DNA of 64,000 nt from Pararhodonellum marinum (GTDB lineage Bacteria; Bacteroidota; Bacteroidia; Cytophagales; Cyclobacteriaceae): positions 248,001 through 312,000 of the forward strand of contig NZ_JACEFJ010000004.1 in the NCBI RefSeq assembly GCF_015354735.1. Reading direction: 5' to 3'. The notes under the pieces were generated by a model. The model did not search any database and had not been told where the DNA came from. It saw only the letters and a program-made list of their open reading frames with translations. Below are positions 41,682-50,750 of this stretch, piece after piece; positions within the stretch are counted from its first letter, which is position 1; the number at the start of each line of letters is the position of its first letter. The translations under genes and the position numbers were made by a program.

Positions 41682-44018
41682 TTAAAAATTATACCTCGCT
41701 GACAAAAGGACTATTCTCGTTTCCTGTTTCGAATAGAAATCCTGCGAAAATGAATTGGTACGAGCAAAGCCTGCAAATCTTCTGGTGTCAAAGATGTCTC
41801 TAACGCTCAGCGCAAGGCTACCTTTTTTATTGAAGAAGTTTCTTTGGATGGTGGCATCCACAAAATATTGCGCCAAATCCCGGCCTTGTGCTTCTATTTC
41901 GGGGGATTCATAATTTCCAGCCACTTGGAAATTAATGCCATAGGGCAGTTTAAAGTCCTGTGTTAACTTGACGTTCCAGGCAAATCCGGAATTGGTAAAT
42001 TCCTCACTGATGTTGGAACCATCTACTGATATACTAAACAATGTCAATCCGCCATTGACCGAATACCAGTCATTTACCTCACCGGTTCCGATCAATTCCA
42101 CGCCATAGGATTCGGCCGATAGCAAGTTCTCGGGCTGGGAATAGGAGATTCCATCTTCCACTATGGTGATGAAATCAAGTTGCCCATTGACTTTCCTGTA
42201 AAATAGGTTGGTGATAAAATTGGCTTTTTTAAGGTTAATCATATGACCCAACTCAAATGAATTGATCAATTCGGGCTGAAGGTTAGGATTTCCCCTTCTG
42301 ACATTCAGGCTATCCGTAATGTCTGGAAATGGATTTAATCTCCAAGCAGTAGGTCTGTCAATCCTTCTGCTGTAAGTGGCTTTTATGGCATGCACCTCAT
42401 TGATGTTATACATCCCTTGGGCACTGGGGAATAAGTTAAAGTAGTTTTGCCTATTCTGTTCTCCCGTATTTTGAAGATCAGTATCCACTATGGTGTATTC
42501 CCCTCTAAGACCAATGCCGTATTCAAATTTGGGTTTTGAGACCGAAATCAAAGCGTAACCCGCGTGAATTTGATCCTGATAGATAAATCTGTTGCTGACA
42601 CGCTCGTCTTCCAAAAAGCCACCTTCTGTTTCATCAAACCTGAAATACTGATAATCATTGTCGAATTTCCTGATGATTGATTTCAATCCTGTCTCAAACT
42701 TGGCCGATTCATATGGTTTGATATAATCAACTTGCATGATGGAGATGTTTCTGATTTCATCTATATAAGCAAGTTCCTGCCCTGTTCGGTTTTCAGGGAG
42801 GGGTTCCAAGGTATTGTTGAAAATGTCAATCTCTTGAGTTTTGAATTGGTTTCTGAAGGAATGGCTTGCCGTGGCTCTCAAAAGGTGACCTTTATCCTCG
42901 AAAGAATGTTCAAATATCAAAGCATTGTCCAGTCCCACATCTGTTTCACTTTCTTGATTTCTACGGACATAATCAAACGCATCAATTTCTCCTTGCGGCC
43001 TTTCCAGTTCTGCAAAAAGGGTATTGACTTGCCTGTCCAAACTGGACTGAAACACCCCCTCATAGCTCAATACATTGTTGCCAAAATAATAATCCGCGCC
43101 ATAGTTCAAATTGTGGCCAACATTTCTATTGGTATTCTCAGTGCTTTGTCTTAAAGTTTCTTGGTCTTCAAATAAAATCCGGGTCGTCTCCCGATTCCCA
43201 ATGCTCTTCCAGTCTCTATAATTGTAACCCACAAAAGAGTTGAACCTGGCATTTCTATGGTTCATCCTCCCGCCTAGATTTGTCCGGTTTCTGGTGCCAT
43301 AAGTAGCTTCCAAGCCGCCATTTGTACCCAGGTCTTGTCCTTTTTTGAGGATGATATCGATTACACCACCCTCTGCTTCGGCATCATACCTGGCATTGGG
43401 GTTGTTGATTATCCTTATTTCCTCCACAGCACTTGCAGGCAAATTGTCAAGGTTTTGGGTAAGAGAGGAATTCCGGCCATTGATCAAAATATTGGTACCC
43501 GTACTTCCGCGTAGTGAAATGGTACCGTCTTCAGATACGGTGATGGAAGGGGTGTTTCTCAAAATATCGAGCAGGGTTCCTCCGACATTTGCCAAATTAT
43601 TTTCAGGGGAAATAATGATTCCCTCCATGCTGGTTCGGATAGGCATTTTGGAAGTTTCTACAATCACTTCCTGCAGGTTTTGACTTTCGTCTTCCAGGCT
43701 TATTTCACCCAGATCGATGGGCCCGTTGATTTCAATTTCATTTACCAGAAAATCTTTGTATCCAATAAAAAATGCTTTGAAGGAATACTTTCCTTTGGGA
43801 GCCTGCAAAGAAAAGCGTCCGTTCTCATCAGAATCTGAAAACGTGACGGGTCGTGTTTGGTCTTGTCTAGTGTACAAAGCCACTTGGACAAAACTCAGAG
43901 GTTCTTTCGAATCAGCATCTACCAAGGTACCTTTTACCGAAAAAGATTGACCAAAAGCATCGGGTGCTCCAATAAAAATCAAAATAATAATTACAAGGAA
44001 ATATGGTACGCTTCTCAT
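41682..44018 (-). CDS. TonB-receptor-like outer-membrane protein
   Basis: A 778-residue protein with a signal peptide (IILIFIGAPDAFGQ). A carboxypeptidase-like regulatory domain (about 24-110: VKGTLVDADSKEPLSFVQVA) is followed by a plug (VIVETSKMPIRTSMEGIIIS, LRGSTGTNILINGRNSSL) and a barrel of the OMP_b-brl_3 type (RAIKATYSRRIDRPTAWRLN-like segment HAIKATYSRRIDRPTAWRLN). The last residues ETRIVLLSARYNF suit outer-membrane insertion. It lies 70 bases downstream of the histidine kinase gene and so may be both operon partner and target of that system. Confidence 0.9.
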   Translation of the reverse strand: MRSVPYFLVIIILIFIGAPDAFGQSFSVKGTLVDADSKEPLSFVQVALYTRQDQTRPVTFSDSDENGRFSLQAPKGKYSFKAFFIGYKDFLVNEIEINGPIDLGEISLEDESQNLQEVIVETSKMPIRTSMEGIIISPENNLANVGGTLLDILRNTPSITVSEDGTISLRGSTGTNILINGRNSSLTQNLDNLPASAVEEIRIINNPNARYDAEAEGGVIDIILKKGQDLGTNGGLEATYGTRNRTNLGGRMNHRNARFNSFVGYNYRDWKSIGNRETTRILFEDQETLRQSTENTNRNVGHNLNYGADYYFGNNVLSYEGVFQSSLDRQVNTLFAELERPQGEIDAFDYVRRNQESETDVGLDNALIFEHSFEDKGHLLRATASHSFRNQFKTQEIDIFNNTLEPLPENRTGQELAYIDEIRNISIMQVDYIKPYESAKFETGLKSIIRKFDNDYQYFRFDETEGGFLEDERVSNRFIYQDQIHAGYALISVSKPKFEYGIGLRGEYTIVDTDLQNTGEQNRQNYFNLFPSAQGMYNINEVHAIKATYSRRIDRPTAWRLNPFPDITDSLNVRRGNPNLQPELINSFELGHMINLKKANFITNLFYRKVNGQLDFITIVEDGISYSQPENLLSAESYGVELIGTGEVNDWYSVNGGLTLFSISVDGSNISEEFTNSGFAWNVKLTQDFKLPYGINFQVAGNYESPEIEAQGRDLAQYFVDATIQRNFFNKKGSLALSVRDIFDTRRFAGFARTNSFSQDFYSKQETRIVLLSARYNF

Positions 44019-44088
44019 TGAAGTAGACTTGGTTGGATTGTTTTCAATACAAAAATACCTTTACAATCTGATTCAATTTTGAAGTTGT

Positions 44089-45342
44089 TTACTTGAACTC
44101 AATTGTAGTGAGATGGATATTTCCCACGGGAGCATAACTCAATCTGAACCCATATGTTTTGCATATTTGATTTACAATCGCAAGACCTAGTCCTATGGAC
44201 TCAGGATTGCTACTTTCTTTTTTAAATCTTTGTAAAAGTTCATCGGGATCATGTTGGATGGAAGCTCCTGAGTTTTCGATTTTAATCAGATGCCTATCCA
44301 GGTGAACCTTGATCCAGCCCCCATTTAAGTTGTGTTTGATGGCATTTCCCAATAAATTATGGACCATGATTTCAGCTATAAACGGATGCATTTTCACCAT
44401 GACTTCTGGTTTGATGTCAGTTTCCAGCTTCAATTCACTCAAGATGACCAGCTCAGAAAGAAGTTCAATGTTTTTGATGAGAATATCAGATAGGTCAATC
44501 TGTGAGGGTGACTCAAACTCTTCATTTTCCAGTTTGGCAAGTAAGCCCAGGGACCTTACTATTCGATGGATGCGTTCATTGTTTTGATAGGCGGAATAGA
44601 TCAAAAGTGCCTGCTCCTCAGTCATGTCAAGGTTCATCAGGTTTTCCAATTTTCCGCTGACCACAGCAGTTGGAGTTTGTATCTCATGGGAAATGTTTTC
44701 TGAAAATTCCTTGATTTGCCTGTAATCTTTGAGCAGTTTTTGGGTCATCTTTTCCAGAAATTCATTGAGTTGGTTAAACTCTGAAATGGAGCTTTTTTGA
44801 AAATGCAAGGGTTTGTTGGCCTGAAAATTAAATTGCTGGATTTTTTGTAAGGTATGTTGAAAGGGCTTTAGGATCCGATTGGAAATGCCACGGAAAAACA
44901 ACCCCAAAAAAACCAATTGGATAAAGAAGACCACCAACATGGTATAAACCACGGTTTCTGTGATATCCTCTGCTTCGATTACCAGGTTGTAATAAGAAAT
45001 CCTGTAATGCTTGTCCGCTATTCTGAAGGATTTGCTGGCTTTCAATTGCTTCTCTTCCCTGTTCAAAGGGTCGTGGTAGGCAATGGTATCCCTGAGATTC
45101 AGTTGCTCTTCCTCCAGTTGGATTGGCAATTCAATGATCTCCAGCCTTTCATTGACCAAGGCCTCGGGTGAAACTCCCTGTCTGATTCTTTCTGCATAGG
45201 CTTCGATTTGCCTGTCCAACTCCAAGCCCAGTTCAAAATCAATTTCCTCTCCGAGCTTTTTGAAAATAAAAAATCCCCCGATAAGCAGGGCCACCATGAT
45301 GATGATCAAATAAACTGACGTAAGTAAGTTGAGAAGTTTCAT
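44089..45342 (-). CDS. Sensor histidine kinase
   Basis: A 417-residue kinase. One membrane segment at the N-terminus (VYLIIIMVALLIGGFFIF) and one at about 131-150 flank a periplasmic sensor of about 100 residues. The H-box is FSENISHEIQTPTAVV with His219. The ATP-binding part shows HNLLGNAIKHNLNGG and SIGLGLAIVNQI. The gene starts within the last codons of the response regulator gene (4-base overlap). The signal is unknown. Confidence 0.94.
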   Translation of the reverse strand: MKLLNLLTSVYLIIIMVALLIGGFFIFKKLGEEIDFELGLELDRQIEAYAERIRQGVSPEALVNERLEIIELPIQLEEEQLNLRDTIAYHDPLNREEKQLKASKSFRIADKHYRISYYNLVIEAEDITETVVYTMLVVFFIQLVFLGLFFRGISNRILKPFQHTLQKIQQFNFQANKPLHFQKSSISEFNQLNEFLEKMTQKLLKDYRQIKEFSENISHEIQTPTAVVSGKLENLMNLDMTEEQALLIYSAYQNNERIHRIVRSLGLLAKLENEEFESPSQIDLSDILIKNIELLSELVILSELKLETDIKPEVMVKMHPFIAEIMVHNLLGNAIKHNLNGGWIKVHLDRHLIKIENSGASIQHDPDELLQRFKKESSNPESIGLGLAIVNQICKTYGFRLSYAPVGNIHLTTIEFK

Positions 45343-46022
45343 GATTGGTGGTCTCCAAATTTATATCCAATCCCATATACAGTCGTCAAATAATCCTTGC
45401 CTCCAGCCTCAGAAATCTTTTTACGGAGGTTTTTGATGTGCTGATAGATAAAATCAAAACTGGAAAGGTTGTCCGTATAATCTCCCCACAGGTGTTGCGC
45501 AATGGCGTTTTTACCCAAAACCCTGTTCTTATTGATGATCAAAAAAACCAATAAGTCAAACTCTTTTTTGGTCAGGTCCAAGGATTTTCCATGAACATGG
45601 ACCTGGAGATTCTGAAGTTGTACTATTATTTCATTGAACCGCAGTTCATCCGAGCCGCCTAATTTAGACCTACGATATATTGCCTTTAACCGGGCCAAAA
45701 GCTCAGACAAATGAAATGGTTTGGGCAGATAATCATCGGCACCCAGATCCAGTCCTCTGATTTTGTCATCCAAAGCGTCCTTGGCAGAAATGATCAATAC
45801 ATTGGGTCTGACTTCCCGCTTTTTGATGATCTCCAGCATACTCAACCCATTTCCATCGGGCAACATCAGGTCCAGCAAAACGCAATCATATTCATATGAT
45901 AGGATCTTATCCTGTGCATCAAAAAGATTACCGGCTACCTCACAGATTATTCCTTCATGAGAAAGGTATTGAATGATGTTTTGGGTCAATTCCCTGTTGT
46001 CTTCGATCAATAATACTTTCAT
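45339..46022 (-). CDS. OmpR-family response regulator
   Basis: A 227-residue regulator. The receiver domain has the phosphoacceptor Asp51 in VLLDLMLPDG and the conserved Lys in DDYLPKPF. The C-terminal winged helix (KSLDLTKKEFDLLVFLIINK, IKNLRKKISEAGG, TVYGIGYKF) is typical of OmpR/PhoB. It is the first gene of the regulator-kinase-receptor operon. Confidence 0.95.
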   Translation of the reverse strand: MKVLLIEDNRELTQNIIQYLSHEGIICEVAGNLFDAQDKILSYEYDCVLLDLMLPDGNGLSMLEIIKKREVRPNVLIISAKDALDDKIRGLDLGADDYLPKPFHLSELLARLKAIYRRSKLGGSDELRFNEIIVQLQNLQVHVHGKSLDLTKKEFDLLVFLIINKNRVLGKNAIAQHLWGDYTDNLSSFDFIYQHIKNLRKKISEAGGKDYLTTVYGIGYKFGDHQS

Positions 46023-46109
46023 TTATACCATCGGAGTAGCGGTGATTGATAGCATATACGCCCAAAATTCTGAAGGAAATTTGAAGTTAAAAACTGACGC
46101 CTCAAAACC

Positions 46110-47963
46110 CTAATTTTCAAGACCCGGCAACAAATGTTCCCAGATCAGGTTGAGTTCGGCCTGCATGTCTGAAATGTTGGCGGTGGTAACGATTACCGCA
46201 TTTTTCTCGGGAAGGATCAGAATAAACTGCCCATTGAGGCCATCTGCACGGTAGGAGTTGTGCCTACTTTGCCATAGCTGATACCCATATCCCTGCATCC
46301 AATCGGAATTCTTGGCATCAACTTTTAGATTTTCCTCCTTTACCCCTGCCGGCAGGGAAGAAACCTGCGCAGCGGTGGCCTCATCAAACCAAGATTCAGA
46401 AAGTAGCTGTTTGCCGTTCCATTGTCCTTTTTGGAGATAAAACAGCCCTAGTTTAGCCATGTCCTCAGTTTTCACTTTTAATCCCCAACCACCTATATGG
46501 ATTCCCTGAGGGCTTTTGTCCCAAGTTGCTCCCACGATTCCCAAGGGTCTGAAGAGCCTGGGCTGCAGGTAGTCCAAAAGCGGCTCACCTGATACTTTTG
46601 TGAGAATCGCCGAAAGCAAATAGGTAGCCAGGCTGTTGTACATAAAAGTGGTTCCCGGCTCATGCTCTACCGGAAATGCCAAAAATGCTTCCACCCAATT
46701 CAAATCATCACTTTCTCTTAGCACACTTGTCGGATCTACGTCATGACCTACCGTCATGGTCAGCAAATGCCTGACTTCCAGTGCCTGAAGATTGGGACTG
46801 ATTTCGTCCGGAAGCTTGTCAGGGAAAAATGAAATGACTTTATCAGACACATTCAAAATTCCCTCCTGAATGGCAAAGCCAATAGCCGTTGAAGTGAATG
46901 TTTTGCTGACAGAATACATCACATGGGTCTTATTTGCGGCATGATCTCCAAACCATTCTTCAAAAACCACTTTACCGTTTCTTAAGATCATCAGGCTGTG
47001 GAGGTCTTGTTCATTGCTTTGGACGGCTTGAAGGTATGCAGAAATGGCTTGGGGATTTATCCGCTCTTTCTCTGGATCACTCCGTGGCAAGGCCTTGATC
47101 AAAGTGATAAAATTGACCAGTTCAATCCTGTTTTTGGTTACAGCTTCCTTTACTTTTTCACTGGTCCAGGCATCAGTAACCCCCTGTCTATCCACTGCCA
47201 CATTTTCATAACCGATATGGCCTACTCCCTGCATTTCTATGTTGTGGTAGGCAGGATGATCCACAAATTGGTAGGCTTTGCCAGCCTCTAGTTTTTCCAA
47301 CATCCGGATAAACGAAGCCTCTTTTTCTGCTGAAGTTTCCTTTGGTCCATCGTAGGTGGTGCCGGCTACACCTATTCTCTGCATCACATCCCGACTCATT
47401 ACCGGCAGGTCATATTCCTCAGCCAGCATGGCCACCATTTTTGCCACATCGGGATGGAAACCGGTAGATCCCATATGACCGGAAAGGTGGCTGATTTGGG
47501 GCACATGTTTCAGGGCCAATTCAATCTGTGCCCGAAATTCACGTTCCACCTCCTCCAGTTTCCATGGATTGTCAGTGATGGCGAGACCGGGGTAATTTTT
47601 ATTCATCCAGATCATGGGTAAAAAATACCCATCTGTATCCATAAGACTGGGGCAATGGGTCAGAGGCCTCCATTTGATGCCATCCCATTCACTGGTGATG
47701 GCGAGATGCAATCCTACATCGATTCCGGTAATTTCCTTTAACAAAAGAGCCGCCTCGGGAAACCAAGGGCCCACTGCGATCAATTCGATGGAAGATTCTA
47801 TTCCGTTAACAAAGGTTTCTATACTGGCGAGGTTTGAGGAGCGTGAGGAGCCCATGTCATCTCCCCTCACGATCAACCTAGGTCCCGGGAGATCCTGAGC
47901 ATGGGAACATAAGTAAATGAAAGTGAAAAAAAGAATAGAGATGGTTTTGGTGAAACTGCGCAT
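46110..47963 (-). CDS. YdjC/ChbG-type deacetylase fused to a serine beta-lactamase-like domain
   Basis: A 617-residue exported protein (signal ending FIYLCSHAQ). Residues about 28-290 are a YdjC/ChbG-like polysaccharide deacetylase domain: IVRGDDMGSSRSSN (Asp35-Asp36), VGLHLAITSEWDG (His86) and HLSGHMGSTGFHPDV (His163), the expected metal ligands. Residues about 305-612 are a class C beta-lactamase/DD-peptidase-like domain: YSVSKTFTSTA with Ser351 and Lys354, MYNSLATYLL with Tyr442, and IHIGGWGLKV. Both domains are usually separate proteins. A joint role on an amino-sugar or peptidoglycan-type substrate is inference. Confidence 0.92.
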   Translation of the reverse strand: MRSFTKTISILFFTFIYLCSHAQDLPGPRLIVRGDDMGSSRSSNLASIETFVNGIESSIELIAVGPWFPEAALLLKEITGIDVGLHLAITSEWDGIKWRPLTHCPSLMDTDGYFLPMIWMNKNYPGLAITDNPWKLEEVEREFRAQIELALKHVPQISHLSGHMGSTGFHPDVAKMVAMLAEEYDLPVMSRDVMQRIGVAGTTYDGPKETSAEKEASFIRMLEKLEAGKAYQFVDHPAYHNIEMQGVGHIGYENVAVDRQGVTDAWTSEKVKEAVTKNRIELVNFITLIKALPRSDPEKERINPQAISAYLQAVQSNEQDLHSLMILRNGKVVFEEWFGDHAANKTHVMYSVSKTFTSTAIGFAIQEGILNVSDKVISFFPDKLPDEISPNLQALEVRHLLTMTVGHDVDPTSVLRESDDLNWVEAFLAFPVEHEPGTTFMYNSLATYLLSAILTKVSGEPLLDYLQPRLFRPLGIVGATWDKSPQGIHIGGWGLKVKTEDMAKLGLFYLQKGQWNGKQLLSESWFDEATAAQVSSLPAGVKEENLKVDAKNSDWMQGYGYQLWQSRHNSYRADGLNGQFILILPEKNAVIVTTANISDMQAELNLIWEHLLPGLEN

Positions 47964-48074
47964 GGCCAGGTGGTTTGGGAGAATGAAAAATAACGAATTT
48001 CCAGGGATATTTTGCGTTGGATTTCTAGATTAGTTTGATTGTTGCTCGCTTTACATCTTGAAGTCAATAATTTT

Positions 48075-48082
48075 TATCTTTG
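48075..48082 (+). promoter_or_regulatory. Candidate -7 box of the DUF2200 gene
   Basis: TATCTTTG matches TAnnTTTG and lies 81 bases before the ATG at 48164. No clear TTG at the right distance was seen upstream, so support is partial. Confidence 0.4.
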
Positions 48083-48163
48083 TATATGCTCCCTAAATGC
48101 TAAATTTTTGATAGCATTGGTAGTAGCAACATGTATTGATCCGATAACAAAAAAACCCTAACC

Positions 48164-48529
48164 ATGAACACCACGGACACCCACAACGAACGCATGGCAA
48201 AAATGACTTTCTCCTCTGTCTATCCCCACTACATCACCAAAGTGGAGAACAAAGGCCGAAGCAAAGAGGAATTGCACCAGGTCATTGAGTGGCTTACCGG
48301 CTTTGATCAGGCGAAAGTACATGAGTTGATCGAAAGAAAAGCAACTTTTGAAACCTTCTTCGATGAGGCAGATTTAAACCCACATGCTCACCTGATCACC
48401 GGAGTGATCTGTGGTTACCGCATTGAAGACATCGAGAATCCATTGACACAGAAAGTCCGTTACCTTGATAAATTGGTGGATGAATTGGCCAAAGGAAGGA
48501 AAATGGAGAAGATTTTGAGGAAAGGGTAG
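48164..48529 (+). CDS. DUF2200 domain protein
   Basis: A 121-residue cytoplasmic protein of the DUF2200 family: [40 protein letters not shown], then [20 protein letters not shown] and [20 protein letters not shown]. The family is widespread, small and functionally uncharacterised. It lies 74 bases before the DUF1801 gene on the same strand. Confidence 0.93.
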   Translation: MNTTDTHNERMAKMTFSSVYPHYITKVENKGRSKEELHQVIEWLTGFDQAKVHELIERKATFETFFDEADLNPHAHLITGVICGYRIEDIENPLTQKVRYLDKLVDELAKGRKMEKILRKG

Positions 48530-48603
48530 GGGATTATAATTGGGCTTCGACCCGGTTCCGACATGTCCATACAACAAATCTCCTAACCCAAATCCAAATG
48601 TAA

Positions 48604-48981
48604 ATGTCCAATCCTGAACACGATTTTTTTTACCTAAACCAAGCCGAGCCAAATAAAAGCTGTCTGCTGGCTTTGAGGAACATCATCCTTGCTCAGGACA
48701 ATCAGGTTACAGAGACCCGGAAATACGGTATGCCTTGCTTTTGCTTTAGGAAAAAGATGTTTTGTTACCTCTGGACGGATAAGCAAACAGGGGAACCCTA
48801 TCTCTTGATGGTTGAGGCAAAACACTTAAACCATCCCGAACTGGAACAGGGTGACCGCTCAAGGATGAAAATATTGAGCGTGGATCCCTATACTGATTTG
48901 CCCATCAAGACCATTGAGATGGTCTTACAAAGCGCCTTGGATCTTTACCGCTCTGGGATGATCAAGACTAAGGGGAGTTGA
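48604..48981 (+). CDS. DUF1801 domain protein
   Basis: A 125-residue soluble protein: FFYLNQAEPNKSCLLALRNI, TRKYGMPCFCFRKKMFCYLW, and the end TIEMVLQSALDLYRSGMIKT. This is the DUF1801 (YdhG-like) pattern. It is more remote from the DUF1801-like product at 18652 than a recent duplicate would be. The function is unknown. Confidence 0.87.
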   Translation: MSNPEHDFFYLNQAEPNKSCLLALRNIILAQDNQVTETRKYGMPCFCFRKKMFCYLWTDKQTGEPYLLMVEAKHLNHPELEQGDRSRMKILSVDPYTDLPIKTIEMVLQSALDLYRSGMIKTKGS

Positions 48982-49220
48982 AATTGACTAGGAAATTTAT
49001 CCGGATAACTATTTTTTTCAGAGAAATAAAAAATGACTTAAGTACATGAAATATTTGGTGTTTTAACCCAACAAGTGATTGATTTATAGACGATATCGTT
49101 TAAGTTTTTTTCTAAATCACCCATAATTTTACTTTTAGTGACAGGGAAACAAAATTTAAAAAGGATATTCCAAAATTTTCCTCGCTAAAATATTCCACAA
49201 ACAAATTATTTCAATTTAAG

Positions 49221-49841
49221 ATGAAGAAGAAATTTTCCCGATGGTTACCATTGGTTACCGGGGTAATACTTGCTGCCTGTTATCCTGGAGGTCCGGAATT
49301 TTATGAGGATACAGATGTGGTTTATACCTCTTTTGAACCCGAATTCGATTTCCAAACCAAAAACACCTATGCCCTTCCCGACAAAATTGTGGTGGACATT
49401 GATATTGACAGAGGTGATACTACCCTTGTTTATATGAAGGATGCTTTTGCTCTACCCATACTGGTAGCAATTGATGCAAACATGCAGCAAAATGGCTGGT
49501 CAAAAGTCAGTATTGCCCAAAGACCAGATGTTGTTTTGACGCCTGCCGCAATTACCGATACAAGTTATTTTTATAGCTATTGGTATTCGTGGTGGTGGGG
49601 AGGTTATTATCCTGGGTGGGGATGGTATTATCCACCTTATTGGACGGTTACAAGCTATACTACAGGCACCATGATCATTGCAATGGCCGATCCAAATGTA
49701 AATAATCCCATCAATCAATCCCGGGCATCATGGATCATGCTGGGTAACGGTCTTCTTTCAGGATCTGGAAATATAAGTCGTGTTACAAGTGCCATTGATC
49801 AGGCCTTTGAGCAATCGCCCTATCTGAAACTTAATAACTGA
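49221..49841 (+). CDS. DUF4136 domain lipoprotein
   Basis: A 206-residue lipoprotein with lipobox cysteine 20 (GVILAACYPGG). The DUF4136 pattern is clear: TSFEPEFDFQTKNTYALPDK, AIDANMQQNGWSKVSIAQRP and the C-terminal SAIDQAFEQSPYLK. A Trp/Tyr/Gly-rich loop (WYSWWWGGYYPGWGWYYPPY) breaks the domain, as in the related product at 9787. It begins a group of envelope genes; the next gene follows after 8 bases. Confidence 0.88.
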   Translation: MKKKFSRWLPLVTGVILAACYPGGPEFYEDTDVVYTSFEPEFDFQTKNTYALPDKIVVDIDIDRGDTTLVYMKDAFALPILVAIDANMQQNGWSKVSIAQRPDVVLTPAAITDTSYFYSYWYSWWWGGYYPGWGWYYPPYWTVTSYTTGTMIIAMADPNVNNPINQSRASWIMLGNGLLSGSGNISRVTSAIDQAFEQSPYLKLNN

Positions 49842-49849
49842 TATCAATT

Positions 49850-50446
49850 ATGAAAAAGGCATTAATATTTATCGTTTTTTTTACATTCTTGAATGTTGCC
49901 AATGTAAATGCTCAAAGCTTGACAACGACCTCCTATTCCATTGGTATTCCTACAGGTGATATGGGTGATTTTGTTTCGAATGTAAGCTGGAGAGGCTTTT
50001 CTGTTGATTATAGAAAACTGGTTCAATCAAATATTGGCATCGGTATCAGTTCAGGTTTGAATACCTTCTATGAGGAAAGACCATTTGGGGTATATACGAT
50101 TGACAATAGATCATTAAGTGGGAAGCAATGGAGGTACAGCAACAACGTACCCATTATGGTTTCAGGAGATTATTTCTTCAAACCTGGTGAACCCCTAAAC
50201 CCTTTTATTGGCTTGGGAGTGGGAACCATTTACACTTTGAGAACCACGGATATGGGAATTTATAGATTAGATCAGAAAGCTTGGAGCTTTGCATTTCAAC
50301 CACAGGTAGGATTGATTCATATGTTGAACAATTATGCAGGGATTTCTTTGTCAGCAAAATATTCCTATGGATTGGCAGCAGGGGACTTGAGTGGTGCCCA
50401 GTCTTTTTTATCCTTAAACATTGGCTACGTGTTCATGGGTAATTAA
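49850..50446 (+). CDS. Small outer-membrane beta-barrel protein
   Basis: A 198-residue protein with a signal peptide (FFTFLNVANVNAQ). The mature part has about eight amphipathic strands (RGFSVDYRKLVQSNIGIGIS, FIGLGVGTIYTLRTTDMGIY, GISLSAKYSYGLAAG) and ends SLNIGYVFMGN, as in OmpA/OmpW-like small barrels. It is co-transcribed with the DUF4136 lipoprotein gene and followed by a terminator. Confidence 0.85.
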   Translation: MKKALIFIVFFTFLNVANVNAQSLTTTSYSIGIPTGDMGDFVSNVSWRGFSVDYRKLVQSNIGIGISSGLNTFYEERPFGVYTIDNRSLSGKQWRYSNNVPIMVSGDYFFKPGEPLNPFIGLGVGTIYTLRTTDMGIYRLDQKAWSFAFQPQVGLIHMLNNYAGISLSAKYSYGLAAGDLSGAQSFLSLNIGYVFMGN

Positions 50447-50473
50447 TTAGGAATTCATTATGAGAAAATTTTT

Positions 50474-50505
50474 GAGGATGGTGAATTTTGCCATCCTCTG
50501 TTTTT
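50474..50505 (+). terminator. Rho-independent terminator
   Basis: GAGGATGG (50474-50481) and CCATCCTC (50491-50498) form a perfect 8-bp stem, followed by TGTTTTT. It lies 28 bases beyond the stop codon of the beta-barrel gene and directly before repeat copy 4. Confidence 0.92.
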
Positions 50506-50515
50506 CTAAATACAA

Positions 50516-50664
50516 CGTATGTATGCAATGATGCCAGTAAAATGGTAATTCCATATAATACTCGCCGGGAAACTGAATTGTCCGGTAAATCCCTGCCTGC
50601 CGACTTCCGACCCATTTGAAGGAGAATATCGGGTTACTGGCAAAGAAGCGGATAACCATATTAA
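50516..50664 (+). repeat. Dispersed intergenic repeat, copy 4
   Basis: Blocks CAATGATGCCAGTAAAATGG, GGTAATTCCATATAATACTC and GGCAAAGAAGCGGATAACCA match the other copies. It follows the terminator at 50474 and lies 86 bases before the next gene. On the minus strand a single open frame crosses the copy, reading MVIRFFASNPIF at one end and LPFYWHHCIHT at the other. Confidence 0.87.
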
Positions 50665-50750
50665 ATATTTACATCGATCTTTGTTTGGATTAAAATTTTG
50701 ATTAAATCTTCAAAATGTTGTGTAATTTGAACATATAAATTTCTTCAAAC

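Noticed and set aside
50447-50659. 70-residue minus-strand frame as an ordinary gene
   Set aside because: It coincides with repeat copy 4 and crosses the terminator of the neighbouring gene; treated as part of the repeat family.
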